Part shown: in pieces, positions 16,025 to 24,840 of the stretch | Position numbering within the stretch: position 1 is the first letter of the stretch | Layout: each line of letters opens with the position of its first letter | Assembly: GCA_023422775.1 (NCBI GenBank) | Contig: JAFAGM010000091.1 | Span: 121,269-185,268, forward strand | From: Pseudomonadota bacterium | Lineage (GTDB): Bacteria > Pseudomonadota > Alphaproteobacteria > Rhizobiales > Xanthobacteraceae | Length of the DNA: 64,000 nucleotides | Direction: 5' to 3' | Made by a program: the position numbers and the translations under genes | Notes under the pieces: model-generated | What the model saw: only the letters and a program-made list of their open reading frames with translations | Told to the model about the DNA's origin: nothing | The model's database searches: none

Positions 16025-16174
16025 TGGCGTTCACCTTGTTCCGTCCAATGTCATCCGCAGTTGGCCGGCTCTCCGTGCAGTCTTGTCCAAAGAATGGCCG
16101 TATGATGGTAGAATACTGGATCGCACGACGATAGCCCCGGAACCCGACGGCCATACCGCACGGTTAACCCGTGC

Positions 16175-17122
16175 TCATTTCCCGGCGCGCTTTTTCTCGA
16201 TGGTGTCCCAGATCCTTCCCGCGACGTCAGGCCCGCCGAGCCGGGCGATGGCGCGGATGCCCGTCGGCGAGGTGACGTTGATCTCGGTGAGGTTGCCGTC
16301 GATCACGTCGATGCCGACGAAGAGCAGGCCGCGCTCGCGCAGCGCGGGGCCGAGCGTGTCGCAGATCTCGCGCTCGCGCGGCGAAAGCTCGGTGGCCTGC
16401 GCGGCGCCGCCGCGAACCATGTTGGAGCGGAGGTCGTCGGCCGCCGGCACGCGGTTGACAGCGCCGGCGAACTCGCCGTCCACCAGGATGATGCGCTTGT
16501 CGCCGTGCTTCACTTCGGGAAGGAAGCGCTGGATCACCCAGGGCTCGCGGAAGGTGACCGAGAACATATCGAACAGCGAGCCGAAATTCATGTCCTGCGG
16601 CATGACGCGAAATACCGCGGCGCCGCCATGGCCGTGCAGCGGCTTCATGACGACCGCGCCGTGCTGATCCCGGAACGAATTGATTTCGTCGAGGTCGCGC
16701 GAGATCAGCGTCGGCGGCATCAGGTGCGAAAAGTTCATCACGAACAGCTTTTCCGGCGCGTTGCGCACCGAGGCGGGATCGTTCACGACCAGCGTCTTCG
16801 GATGGATGCGCTCCAGGAAATGCGTCGAGGTGATATAGGCGAGGTCGAATGGCGGATCCTGCCGTAGCAGGACGACGTCGAAGGCTTCCAGCGATTCGCG
16901 CCTGGGCTCGCCGAGCGTGAAATGGTCTCCGAGCTCGTCGCGGACGGTGAGCGGTTGCATCGGCGCCACCAGCTCCTCGCCGCGCAGCGAGAGCTTGTCC
17001 GGCGTGTAATAGGAAAGGCTGTGGCCGCGCTTCTGTGCTTCGAGCAGCAGCGCGAAGGTGGAATCGCCGCGGATGTTGATACGCGCGATGGGGTCCATCT
17101 GGACGGCGACATTCAGTTTCAT
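16175..17122 (-). CDS. gshB: Glutathione synthetase GshB
   Basis: 315 residues. ATP-grasp ligase that adds glycine to gamma-glutamylcysteine. The N-terminus (VAVQMDPIARINIRGDSTFALLLEAQ) and VMKPLHGHGGAAVFR, with the ATP-grasp glycine-rich loop, are characteristic, as is FVGIDVIDGNLTEINVTSPTG with its metal ligands near the C-terminus. It ends the minus-strand group rsmI-yraN-gshB, 27 bp after yraN. The order is shared by many alphaproteobacteria. The start ATG 17122 matches the family's usual N-terminus. Confidence 0.96.
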   Translation of the reverse strand: MKLNVAVQMDPIARINIRGDSTFALLLEAQKRGHSLSYYTPDKLSLRGEELVAPMQPLTVRDELGDHFTLGEPRRESLEAFDVVLLRQDPPFDLAYITSTHFLERIHPKTLVVNDPASVRNAPEKLFVMNFSHLMPPTLISRDLDEINSFRDQHGAVVMKPLHGHGGAAVFRVMPQDMNFGSLFDMFSVTFREPWVIQRFLPEVKHGDKRIILVDGEFAGAVNRVPAADDLRSNMVRGGAAQATELSPREREICDTLGPALRERGLLFVGIDVIDGNLTEINVTSPTGIRAIARLGGPDVAGRIWDTIEKKRAGK

Positions 17123-17149
17123 GGGAGGTCCGGGTCTCTTGAGGGATCT

Positions 17150-17563
17150 TCAGGGGCTGGCGTCGAAGGCCGCTAACAGATGGCGTGGCAAATGCCGCGG
17201 CGCAATCAGGATCGCGTCGAAACGCAGGTCGAATTCGGCATGTTCGGGATGCGCCGCGAGCCACCCCTGCGCGGCGTCGATGATGCGGGCCTGCTGGCGC
17301 GGCGTCACCGCGTAGGCGGCCTCATCGAGGCTGGCGCGGGCCTTGACCTCGATGAAGGCGAGCAGATGGCGCTTCCTCGCCACCAGGTCGATCTCGCCAT
17401 GGGGCGTTCGGAAGCGCTTTGCCAGGATGCGATAGCCCTTGGCCATCAGGAAGGCGGCGGCGCGGCTCTCGGCCGAGAGCCCGGTGCGGAAGGCTGCGAC
17501 CCGCGCCGGCGAAGCGAGGTTTGCGGACTTGTCCGGCGGTGCGGTGCCTTCAGACTTCGCCAT
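17150..17563 (-). CDS. YraN/UPF0102 nuclease-like protein
   Basis: 137 residues from ATG 17563, which overlaps the end of rsmI by 14 bp; a TTG at 17587 would give 145. The restriction-endonuclease-like core is visible: GLSAESRAAAFLMAKGYRIL, then GEIDLVARK and FIEVKAR, the D...ExK pattern. YraN proteins are found beside rsmI across bacteria and are thought to act on DNA, but their role is not settled. Codon use is like that of its neighbours. Confidence 0.88.
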   Translation of the reverse strand: MAKSEGTAPPDKSANLASPARVAAFRTGLSAESRAAAFLMAKGYRILAKRFRTPHGEIDLVARKRHLLAFIEVKARASLDEAAYAVTPRQQARIIDAAQGWLAAHPEHAEFDLRFDAILIAPRHLPRHLLAAFDASP

Positions 17564-18503
17564 CGCCGCCTCGGGCTTGTTTCGCAAGTTCCAGCGCGCG
17601 GGCGTAGACCTCGCGGCGCGGACGCCCCGAAAGTTCGACCGCGTGCGCCACGCTGTCCTTGACGCTGCCCTGCGCCAGCGATGCGCGCAACAGATCGTCG
17701 AGGTCGTCCTGCGTCATCACCTGTTCGTCGGCGCGCGGCGGGCCGACCACCAGCACGAACTCGCCGCGCGTTTCCAGCGTCGCGGCGGCCTTGGCAAGTT
17801 CCTCGATCGGCGCGCGCGTAACCTGTTCGTGCAGCTTGGTCAGTTCGCGGCAGATCGCAGCGTCGCGGCGGCCCATGATGTCTGCAAGGTCGGCCAGCGT
17901 CTCCTGCACGCGGCTGCCGGACTCGAACATGACGAGCGTGGCGTCGATGCGGGCGAGTTCGGCGAGGCGAGTTCGCCGCGAGACCTCCCTGGCCGGCAGA
18001 AACCCCTCGAAGAAGAACCGGTCGGTCGGCAGCGCCGCCACCGAGAGCGCCGTCAACACCGACGATGCGCCAGGCACCGCGATCACGGCGTGGCCCGCGG
18101 CGCAGACCTCGCGCACCAGCTTGAAGCCGGGATCGGAAATCAAGGGCGTGCCGGCATCGGACACCAGCGCGATCGAGGCGCCCCGCGCCAGTCTTTCCAG
18201 GATCTTTGGCCGCGCCATCACCGCGTTATGTTCGTGGTACGGCTTGAGTTCGGCTGAAATTCCGTAGCGCTCGGTCAGGCGGCGGGTCACGCGCGTGTCC
18301 TCGCAGGCGATGATGTCGACGCCGGCCAGGGTTTCAAGCGCGCGCAACGTGATGTCGCCGAGATTGCCGATCGGGGTTGCCACCAGATGGAGGCCGGGAA
18401 CCGGCTTCGGGGCGGTCAGGACCTGGCCGCCGATCAAAAATGTTCTGTGAGCCGAACCCGGTTCGGCCTCGACACCGTGGTTGGAACTGGGTTTTGCGCG
18501 CAT
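17550..18503 (-). CDS. rsmI: 16S rRNA 2'-O-methyltransferase RsmI
   Basis: 317 residues. It methylates the 2'-OH of C1402 in 16S rRNA, with RsmH doing the base methylation. Tetrapyrrole-methylase fold landmarks are VATPIGNLGDITLRAL, CEDTRVTRRL, SDAGTPLISDPG and PGASSVLTALSVAALPT. The N-terminal 35 residues before LHLVATPIGN are longer than in E. coli, so the true start could be later. It is divergent from the LpoA-like lipoprotein gene, the classical arrangement with rsmI. Confidence 0.94.
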   Translation of the reverse strand: MRAKPSSNHGVEAEPGSAHRTFLIGGQVLTAPKPVPGLHLVATPIGNLGDITLRALETLAGVDIIACEDTRVTRRLTERYGISAELKPYHEHNAVMARPKILERLARGASIALVSDAGTPLISDPGFKLVREVCAAGHAVIAVPGASSVLTALSVAALPTDRFFFEGFLPAREVSRRTRLAELARIDATLVMFESGSRVQETLADLADIMGRRDAAICRELTKLHEQVTRAPIEELAKAAATLETRGEFVLVVGPPRADEQVMTQDDLDDLLRASLAQGSVKDSVAHAVELSGRPRREVYARALELAKQARGGDGEV

Positions 18504-18748
18504 AATGGCAATTCTAGAGGGCCCGCAGCGTCAGCGCCACCGTGCGGTGGGCTGGCTGCCCAGGGCAGAAAAGGAAGACGGGTTCCAGCACCGGCAATGA
18601 CGCCGAAGGGACCATAATCCTTTTGGTTTAGTTAACTATTTCTCGACTTTGTGCTGAATCCGGCATTGGGTTCAGGAGCGGTTCAGGAGCCTTGGTCCCA
18701 GATGGCCGGAGTTCCGGCTGACGGCGGTCGGTCAAGAGAAGAGAGACG

Positions 18749-19957
18749 ATGGTAGGCCCGTTCAATCGCAAGCCCGGATCTTCGGATCCTCGGCTGCCGG
18801 GAGCGACCCGGCGGACGGTGGTAGGGTTTATCCTCGGCGCGCCCCTGCTTGGCGCGTGCTCCGGGGCGCAGAACTCGTTCGGATCGATCGAGAATACAGG
18901 GCCTGCCGGGCCGCAGCAGCAGCCGCTCGCCGTCGGCACCGGCCAGGTCAAGGTCGGCCTGATCCTGCCGCTCTCGGCCGCCGGCAACGCCGGCGTCGCC
19001 GCCCAATCGATGAAGAACGCGGCCGAGATGGCGCTGGCGGAATTCCAGAATCCCAACGTCCAACTCCTGATCAAGGACGACGGCGCGACGCCGCAAGGCG
19101 CGCAGCAGGCCACCCAGCAGGCGCTCGAGGAAGGCAGCGAGATCATCCTGGGTCCGCTGTTCGCGGGCTCGGTGCCATCAGCCGCGCAACTGACGCGCAC
19201 CCGCGGCGTCCCGGTGATCGCGTTCTCGACCGATTCGAGCGTCGCCGGACGCGGCGTCTATCTCCTGAGCTTCCTGCCGGAATCCGACGTCAACCGGATC
19301 GTCGACTACTCCGCCGGCATCGGCAAGAAATCGTTTGCGGCGATGGTGCCCGACAATGCCTACGGCAACGTGGTGGAAGTGGCCTTCAAGCAGGCGGTCG
19401 GCCGCAAGGGCGGGCGCATCGTAGCCTTCGAGAAGTATGGATCAGATCGCGCGGCGGCGGCGCGAACGGTGGCGCAGTCGCTCGGTTCGGCCGACGCGCT
19501 GTTCATCGCCGACGACGGCGAGTCTGTCGTGGCGACGGCGGATGCGCTGACGGCGGCGGGTGCGAACTTGCAGAACATCCAGCTGCTTGGTACCGGGCTC
19601 TGGGACAATCCGCGCGTGTTCGCGAGCCCTGCGCTGCAGGGCGGGCTTTACGCCGCGCCGGATCCGTCGGGCTTCCGCGCCTTCGCCGGCCGCTATCGCG
19701 CCAAGTTCGGAAACGACCCGGTGCGCACTGCAACGCTCGCCTATGACGCGGTAGCGCTCGTCGCGGCGTTGTCGAAGCAGCAGGGCGCGCAACGCTTCGC
19801 CACGGAAACGCTGGCCAGCCCTTCGGGTTTTGCCGGCATCGATGGCCTCTTCAGATTCCGCTCCGACGGCACCAACGAGCGCGGCCTTGCGGTGATGAAG
19901 GTCGCCACCGGCGGCGCCACGCCGGTCGCGGGCTCGCCGAAGAGTTTTGGAGCGTAA
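18749..19957 (+). CDS. LpoA-like penicillin-binding protein activator lipoprotein
   Basis: 402 residues. A twin-arginine-like ATRRTVVGF stretch is followed by a lipobox (LLGAC, Cys about 33), so it is a lipoprotein. The rest is one periplasmic-binding fold (Peripla_BP_6): VKVGLILPLSAAGNAG, LIKDDGATPQGAQ, LGPLFAGSV, and AYDAVALVAAL. In gamma-proteobacteria LpoA is an outer-membrane activator of PBP1A; the alphaproteobacterial member lacks the N-terminal TPR domain. Location divergent from rsmI supports the assignment. A ligand-binding role cannot be excluded. Confidence 0.85.
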   Translation: MVGPFNRKPGSSDPRLPGATRRTVVGFILGAPLLGACSGAQNSFGSIENTGPAGPQQQPLAVGTGQVKVGLILPLSAAGNAGVAAQSMKNAAEMALAEFQNPNVQLLIKDDGATPQGAQQATQQALEEGSEIILGPLFAGSVPSAAQLTRTRGVPVIAFSTDSSVAGRGVYLLSFLPESDVNRIVDYSAGIGKKSFAAMVPDNAYGNVVEVAFKQAVGRKGGRIVAFEKYGSDRAAAARTVAQSLGSADALFIADDGESVVATADALTAAGANLQNIQLLGTGLWDNPRVFASPALQGGLYAAPDPSGFRAFAGRYRAKFGNDPVRTATLAYDAVALVAALSKQQGAQRFATETLASPSGFAGIDGLFRFRSDGTNERGLAVMKVATGGATPVAGSPKSFGA

Positions 19958-19960
19958 GCG

Positions 19961-21118
19961 TTACGCCGCGAGATCCGCCACGACGGCATCGAGCACTGGA
20001 AAACCATCCTTTGTCACGCGCAGCCTGCCGTCGGGATCGACCGATATCGCGCCTTCCTCGCGCAGCACGGCGATACGACCTGGATCGAGCGCGCGGCCTG
20101 ACAACGCTGCATAGCGCCGGGGGTCGATGCCTTCGGCCAATCGCAATCCCATCAGCAGAAATTCATCCGCGCGCTCTTCGCTGTTGAGCTTGTCGTCCGC
20201 CACGACGCCGTGGCCTTTGGCCTCGACGCGCATCAACCACGTCTCGGGGCGCTTTTCGGTCGCGACCGCGTGCCTGGTGCCGTCGATATCGAGCCGGCCA
20301 TGCGCGCCGGGGCCGATGCCGGCATATTCGTCGCCGCGCCAGTAGACCAGGTTGTGCCGGCACTCCGCGCCGGCGCGGGCGTGATTGGAAATTTCGTAGG
20401 CGGGAAGGCCGTGTTGCGTGCAGACCTCCTGCGTCACGTCATAGAGCGTGCGCGCAAGCGCTTCTTCCGGCGTCTTCAGTTTGCCTGCGGCGTGCAGGCC
20501 GAAGAACGGCGTGCCTTCCTCGATCGTGAGCTGATAGAGCGACAGATGTTCGGCCGCTTCCGAAATCGCGAGCTTCAGTTCGTCGGCCCACATCTGCGGC
20601 GTCTGGTCGGGGCGGGCGTAGATCAGATCGAACGAATAGCGGTCGAACGCGGAGCGTGCGATCGCCACCGCATCGAGTGCCTCGCGCGCGCTGTGCAGCC
20701 GTCCAAGCGCCTTCAGCGAGGCGTCGTCGAGCGCCTGCACGCCGAGCGATACGCGGTTGACGCCGGCGGCGCGGTAACCGCGAAACCGCGTAGCTTCCAC
20801 GCTGGTGGGATTGGCCTCCAGCGTCACTTCCACCTTTGGCGCCACGCGCCAGTATTTTCCGATCGCATCGAGAATGGCGCCGACGGTCTGCGGCTGCATC
20901 AGCGACGGCGTGCCGCCGCCGAGAAAGATCGAGGTGACGGTTCGACCCGGCGCACGCGCCGCCGTGGTTTCGATCTCGCGCGCAAAGGCGCGTGCAAAGC
21001 GTTGCTCATCGATCGGTGCATGCCGGACATGGCTGTTGAAATCGCAATACGGGCATTTCGACAGGCAGAACGGCCAGTGCACGTAGACGCCGAAGGCTTC
21101 GTGCTTGCTGCTAGCCAA
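19961..21118 (-). CDS. hemW: Radical SAM heme chaperone HemW
   Basis: 385 residues if it starts at TTG 21118; there is no in-frame ATG before FGVYVHWPFC, and a further TTG at 21169 would add 17 residues inside rdgB. The [4Fe-4S] cluster cysteines are in CLSKCPYC, followed by IFLGGGTPSLM and SLGVQALDD. HemW was long called oxygen-independent coproporphyrinogen oxidase but binds heme and delivers it to respiratory proteins; it lacks the extra cysteine of HemN. The start overlaps the rdgB stop by 8 bp, which suggests coupling. Confidence 0.92.
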   Translation of the reverse strand: MASSKHEAFGVYVHWPFCLSKCPYCDFNSHVRHAPIDEQRFARAFAREIETTAARAPGRTVTSIFLGGGTPSLMQPQTVGAILDAIGKYWRVAPKVEVTLEANPTSVEATRFRGYRAAGVNRVSLGVQALDDASLKALGRLHSAREALDAVAIARSAFDRYSFDLIYARPDQTPQMWADELKLAISEAAEHLSLYQLTIEEGTPFFGLHAAGKLKTPEEALARTLYDVTQEVCTQHGLPAYEISNHARAGAECRHNLVYWRGDEYAGIGPGAHGRLDIDGTRHAVATEKRPETWLMRVEAKGHGVVADDKLNSEERADEFLLMGLRLAEGIDPRRYAALSGRALDPGRIAVLREEGAISVDPDGRLRVTKDGFPVLDAVVADLAA

Positions 21119-21752
21119 GGCAGATCTCCGCCAGTTTGACGAAGGCGCGGGCGCGGTGCGACAGGCCAAGCCCGATCGGGGGCAGGCCGTGCTTCTCGAT
21201 CGAGGTCATCTCGCCAAACGTCCGCGTGTATCCGTCGGGCAGGAACGCCGGATCATAACCGAAGCCGGCGGTGCCGCGCGGCGGCCATACCAGAGTCCCA
21301 TCGGAGCGCGCCTCGACCTCTTCGAGGTGGCCGTCGGGCCAGGCCACGCACAGCGCGGAAACGAAATGGGCCTTGCGCCTGTCGGGCGCGGTCGCGCCGC
21401 GTTCCTGCAGCAGGCGCTCGACCTGGCTCATTGCCGCCATGAAATCCTTGCCCTCGCCGGCCCAGCGCGCCGAGTAGATGCCCGGCGCGCCATCCAGCGC
21501 GTCGACCACCAGCCCGGAATCATCGGCAAACGCCGGAAGCTGCGCGGCATTCGCCGCCGCGATCGCCTTGATCGCCGCATTGGCGCGGAACGTCTTGCCG
21601 GCTTCCTCAGGCTCCGCGAGGCCGAGTTCGCCCGCGGAAACGGCTTCGACGCCATGGGGCGCCAGCAGTTCCCGCATCTCGGCAAGCTTGCCGGGATTGT
21701 GGGTCGCGATCACGAGCCTGCCGGTGATTCGACGGTGCAGCGCCATGTCCAT
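21111..21752 (-). CDS. rdgB: RdgB/HAM1 non-canonical purine NTP pyrophosphatase
   Basis: 213 residues from ATG 21752 (or 211 from 21746). Hydrolyses XTP, ITP and dITP to keep deaminated purines out of nucleic acids. IATHNPGKLAEM, the substrate and metal motif FADDSGLVVDALDGAPG, and GFGYDPAFLP are family landmarks. The open frame could be extended to 21836, but that part lies in a family C palindromic repeat and should not be annotated. Forms the group rph-rdgB-hemW on the minus strand. Confidence 0.95.
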   Translation of the reverse strand: MDMALHRRITGRLVIATHNPGKLAEMRELLAPHGVEAVSAGELGLAEPEEAGKTFRANAAIKAIAAANAAQLPAFADDSGLVVDALDGAPGIYSARWAGEGKDFMAAMSQVERLLQERGATAPDRRKAHFVSALCVAWPDGHLEEVEARSDGTLVWPPRGTAGFGYDPAFLPDGYTRTFGEMTSIEKHGLPPIGLGLSHRARAFVKLAEICLG

Positions 21753-21760
21753 TTCTATTC

Positions 21761-21840
21761 CGTCATGGCCGGGCTTGTCCCGGCCATCCACGTCTTTAGG
21801 AAGGAAGTCGTGGATGCCCGGGTCAAGCCCGGGCATGACG
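21761..21840. repeat. Intergenic palindromic repeat, family C copy 1
   Basis: Inverted repeat between rph and rdgB, with arms CGTCATGGCCGGGCTTGTCC and, reading back, the near-complement at 21812-21840 (GCCCGGGTCAAGCCCGGGC shortened). Other members are at 49565-49596 and 60445-60515. It creates a spurious reading-frame extension of rdgB. It lies inside an operon-like run, so it may form an mRNA hairpin that uncouples rph from rdgB expression (inference). Confidence 0.78.
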
Positions 21841-21852
21841 ACCTGTTGTGAG

Positions 21853-22566
21853 TCACGCTACGGCCATCTTCTGCAAGTCGACCAGCCGCGCGACGCCCTT
21901 GCGCGCGAGTTCCATCAGCGCGAGGAACTCGTCCTGCGAGAACGGCGTCTTTTCGGCGGTGCCCTGCACCTCGATGATGCGGCCGTTGCCGGTCATGACG
22001 AAATTGGCGTCGGTCTCGGCCTCGGAATCCTCGGCATAGTCGAGGTCGAGCACCGGCGTTCCGTTATAGATGCCGCAGGAGATCGCCGCGACGTTGTCGC
22101 GCAGCACGTTGGTCTTCAGCATGTTGCGTGCCTTCATCCACGCGATGCAGTCGGCCAGCGCGACCCAGGCGCCGGTGATCGAAGCCGTGCGCGTGCCGCC
22201 ATCGGCCTGGATCACGTCGCAATCGACCGTGATCTGGCGTTCGCCCAGCGCCTCGAGGTCGACGGCTGCACGCAGCGAGCGGCCGATCAGCCGCTGGATC
22301 TCGACGGTGCGGCCGCCCTGCTTGCCGGCCGCGGCCTCGCGGCGGGTGCGTTCCAGGGTGGCGCGCGGCAGCATGCCGTATTCGGCCGTCACCCAGCCGC
22401 GTCCCTGGCCCTTCAGCCAGGGCGGCAGCCGCTCCTCCAGCGTCGCCGTGACCAGGACGTGGGTGTCGCCGAACTTCACCATGCAGGAACCTTCGGCGTA
22501 CTTGACGACGCCGCGTTCCAGCGACACGGGGCGCAACTGGTCGGGTGCACGGCGGCTTGGCCGCAT
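21853..22566 (-). CDS. rph: Ribonuclease PH
   Basis: 237 residues, full length. Phosphorolytic exonuclease that trims the 3' ends of tRNA precursors as a hexamer. RPSRRAPDQLRPV, GSCMVKFGDTHVLVTATLEE, GWVTAEYGMLPRAT and QADGGTRTASITGAWVAL are the usual landmarks. It diverges from hrcA over 242 bp, an arrangement shared by many alphaproteobacteria. Confidence 0.96.
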   Translation of the reverse strand: MRPSRRAPDQLRPVSLERGVVKYAEGSCMVKFGDTHVLVTATLEERLPPWLKGQGRGWVTAEYGMLPRATLERTRREAAAGKQGGRTVEIQRLIGRSLRAAVDLEALGERQITVDCDVIQADGGTRTASITGAWVALADCIAWMKARNMLKTNVLRDNVAAISCGIYNGTPVLDLDYAEDSEAETDANFVMTGNGRIIEVQGTAEKTPFSQDEFLALMELARKGVARLVDLQKMAVA

Positions 22567-22687
22567 GGGAAATCCTTTCGAAATCGAGCGAAAATTCGTT
22601 CGCGGTGCTTGTAGGAGGGGGAACGGGCAGCGGCAAGGGCTTTTGGTCCTGTTCAGGGTAAATAGAGGTTGGGGGCCGAATCCCTAT

Positions 22688-22723
22688 CCTTTTGTTTTGA
22701 CGCGCTTTCTTCCACCGAACCGG
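22688..22723. repeat. Fragment of intergenic repeat family D
   Basis: The stretch TTTTGTTTTGACGCG followed by CTTTCTTC and GAACCGG matches the first half of the element at 23931-24010 and, reversed, the one at 31899-31980. Only half is present, so it is a degenerate or truncated copy. It lies in the divergent rph-hrcA region, where a promoter for hrcA must also lie. Confidence 0.55.
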
Positions 22724-22808
22724 CGTCGGCTGCGCGGGAAAACGTCCATCTGCACGCTTGTCATCGGCGCGCCGGAACGACAAATTAGAGGGGTCTGAGG
22801 AGTGAGAA

Positions 22809-23897
22809 GTGGCCCACCACGATCCGATCGGCCTGATCGCGCCGCATGCCGGGCTCGCCCAGCTGAACGAGCGGTCGCGCGACATTTTTCGTCAGATCGT
22901 CGAGAGCTATCTCGCGACCGGCGACCCCGTCGGCTCGCGCAACATCTCGCGCCTGATCGCCGTGCCGCTGTCGCCGGCCTCGGTCCGCAACGTGATGTCG
23001 GACCTCGAAGCGCTCGGGCTGATCTATGCGCCGCATACCTCGGCCGGACGGTTGCCTACCGAACTCGGCCTGCGGTTCTTCGTCGATGCCCTGATGCAGG
23101 TCGGCGACCTCACCGAGCCGGAGCGGGAATCGATCCAGAACCAGCTTGCCTCGGTGGGCCGCGCGCAATCGGTCGAGGCGGCGCTCGGCGAGGCCCTGAC
23201 GCGGCTGTCGGGGCTGACCCGCGCGGCCGCGGTGGTGCTGACCGCCAAGCACAATTCGCGCCTCAAGCATATCGAATTCGTGCGGCTGGAGCCGGAGCGG
23301 GCGCTGGCGGTGCTGGTCGGCGAAGACGGCCAGGTCGAAAACCGCGTGCTGACGCTGCCGCCCGGCGTGCCGTCCTCGGCGCTGACAGAGGCGACCAATT
23401 TCCTCAATTCGCGGATCAGGGGGCGGACGCTTGCCGAGGCGCGGCTCGAACTCGAAACCGCGCTGACGCAAAGCCGCGTCGAACTCGATCAGCTGACGCA
23501 GAAGGTGATCGCCGCCGGCATCGCGAGCTGGTCCGGAGGCGAAAACGACGACCGGCAATTGATCGTGCGCGGCCACGCCAATCTGCTCGAAGACCTGCAT
23601 GCGCTGGAGGATCTCGAACGCGTCAAGTCGCTGTTCGACGATCTCGAGACCAAGCGCGGCGTGATCGACCTGCTGGGCCGGGCCGAGCGCGCCGAAGGCG
23701 TGCGCATCTTCATCGGATCGGAGAACAAGCTGTTCTCGCTGTCCGGTTCCTCCACCATCATCGCCCCCTATAGCGACGCGGCGGGCCGCATCGTCGGCGT
23801 TCTCGGCGTGATCGGGCCGACGCGGCTGAACTATGCGCGGGTAATTCCGACCGTGGATTACGCGGCCCGGATCGTGAGCCGGATGCTGGGCGGCTAA
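22809..23897 (+). CDS. hrcA: Heat-inducible transcription repressor HrcA
   Basis: 362 residues from GTG 22809, with AGGAG just upstream. HrcA represses groESL-type genes by binding CIRCE elements. The N-terminal winged helix (RSRDIFRQIVESYLATGDPVGSRNIS, and SPASVRNVMSDLEALGLIYAPHTSAGR, here split) and the C-terminal GAF-like HrcA domain (IGSENKLFSLSGSSTIIAPY, VGVLGVIGPTRLNYARVIPTVDY) are complete. I found no CIRCE palindrome in front of hrcA or grpE, so it does not seem to regulate itself through one here. Confidence 0.95.
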   Translation: MAHHDPIGLIAPHAGLAQLNERSRDIFRQIVESYLATGDPVGSRNISRLIAVPLSPASVRNVMSDLEALGLIYAPHTSAGRLPTELGLRFFVDALMQVGDLTEPERESIQNQLASVGRAQSVEAALGEALTRLSGLTRAAAVVLTAKHNSRLKHIEFVRLEPERALAVLVGEDGQVENRVLTLPPGVPSSALTEATNFLNSRIRGRTLAEARLELETALTQSRVELDQLTQKVIAAGIASWSGGENDDRQLIVRGHANLLEDLHALEDLERVKSLFDDLETKRGVIDLLGRAERAEGVRIFIGSENKLFSLSGSSTIIAPYSDAAGRIVGVLGVIGPTRLNYARVIPTVDYAARIVSRMLGG

Positions 23898-23900
23898 ATC

Positions 23901-23937
23901 GGCCCGAATAGGGCCTCAATCCGGGCCTTCTTGTTTT
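23901..23937 (+). terminator. Probable terminator after hrcA
   Basis: Arms GGCCCG (23901-23906) and CGGGCC (23922-23927) are followed by TTCTTGTTTT. The stem is only six base pairs around a 15-nt loop, so it is a weak intrinsic-terminator candidate. Its T-rich tail runs into the family D repeat. Confidence 0.5.
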
Positions 23938-24010
23938 GACGCGTTTCCTCGCACGAACCGGTGCCCACCCCCGGATCAAGTCCGAGGGCATGCTTCGCTT
24001 GAAAACGCTA
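23931..24010. repeat. Intergenic repeat family D, copy 1
   Basis: About 80 bp beginning TTGTTTTGACGCGTTTCCTC and ending GCTTGAAAACGCT. The same element, reverse-complemented, lies at 31899-31980 after pyrF, and a half copy at 22688-22723. The conserved middle reads GGATCAAGTCCGAGGGCATG. It fills most of the hrcA-grpE gap, leaving about 90 bp for a grpE promoter. Confidence 0.78.
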
Positions 24011-24098
24011 TGGAAGCTTGATTTCCGGTCCCCAAAGCACGATATCCCGCTCAGCAAATCCCCATCGACCCCGACCCGTTTTTCGAGAAGGCAGTGTT

Positions 24099-24695
24099 AT
24101 GACCGATCCCAACCGGCCGAGTGATGATGCGGTGAAACCGGCCCAGACCGGCGAGCCCGTGGTCTCAAAGCCCTACGTCATGCCCGACGATCCCGAGGAA
24201 GGATCGCTGGAGCTGCTGGTCAAGGAAGCGACCGAGTCGCGCGACAAGATGCTGCGCACGCTGGCGGAGATGGAAAACCTGCGCAAGCGCACCGCCAGGG
24301 AAGTCGCCGATGCGCGCGCCTACGGCATCACCGGTTTTGCGCGCGACATCCTCGATATCGCCGACAACCTGCAGCGCGCGCTCGATGCGATCCCGGCCGA
24401 GGCCAAGGAAACCGCCGATCCCGGCATCAAGGCCTTCATCGAGGGCGTCGAACTGACCGAGCGTTCGCTGCTCAACTCGCTGGAGAAGAACGGCGTCAAG
24501 AAGTTCGATCCGTTGGGCGAGAAGTTCGACCCGAATTTCCAGCAGGCGATGTATGAAGTCCCCGATCCCTCCGTCCCGTCGGGAACGGTGGTCCAGGTGG
24601 TGCAGGCCGGCTTCACGATCGGCGAGCGCGTGCTGCGCCCGGCGCTGGTCGCCGTCTCCAAGGGCGGGGCGAAGACCGCGCCGGGAGCGAACTAA
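24099..24695 (+). CDS. grpE: Nucleotide exchange factor GrpE
   Basis: 198 residues from ATG 24099; the open frame upstream is in intergenic DNA. GrpE exchanges ADP for ATP on DnaK. A disordered acidic N-terminus (about 1-45) leads to the long coiled coil (RDKMLRTLAEMENLRKRTARE) and the C-terminal beta domain (FDPLGEKFDPNFQQAMYEVPD, VVQAGFTIGERVLRPALV). It is 201 bp downstream of hrcA, separated by a terminator-like hairpin and a repeat, so it probably has its own promoter. Confidence 0.95.
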   Translation: MTDPNRPSDDAVKPAQTGEPVVSKPYVMPDDPEEGSLELLVKEATESRDKMLRTLAEMENLRKRTAREVADARAYGITGFARDILDIADNLQRALDAIPAEAKETADPGIKAFIEGVELTERSLLNSLEKNGVKKFDPLGEKFDPNFQQAMYEVPDPSVPSGTVVQVVQAGFTIGERVLRPALVAVSKGGAKTAPGAN

Positions 24696-24721
24696 GAGCC
24701 GAAATAGCGCTTGTGGTTACG

Positions 24722-24822
24722 CCTCATTCTGAGGAGCCGCGTTAGCGGCGTATCGAAGGATGAAGGCCCGGTCGGGCCACATGGTTCGAGACGGCGCTTG
24801 CGCGCCTCCTCACCATGAGGGT
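24722..24822. repeat. Intergenic palindromic repeat, family B copy 2
   Basis: Imperfect palindrome with outer arms CCTCATTCTGAGGAGCCGCG and the near-complement ending CTCCTCACCATGAGGG. It matches the element at 6425-6524. It sits between the convergent grpE and the truncated pncA remnant, at the broken gene's 3' side. Confidence 0.75.
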
Positions 24823-24840
24823 CTACCCGCCACCCGCGGC

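Noticed and set aside
21753..21836. Extended N-terminus of rdgB
   Set aside because: It reads through a palindromic family C repeat and gives the peptide pattern typical of such false extensions in Bradyrhizobium annotations.
22567..22808. CIRCE element in the rph-hrcA gap
   Set aside because: No TTAGCACTC-N9-GAGTGCTAA or close variant could be found, nor upstream of grpE or dnaK.
24017..24045. RpoH promoter for grpE
   Set aside because: CTTG at 24017 is followed at the right distance only by ACGATAT, which does not match the -10 well enough.
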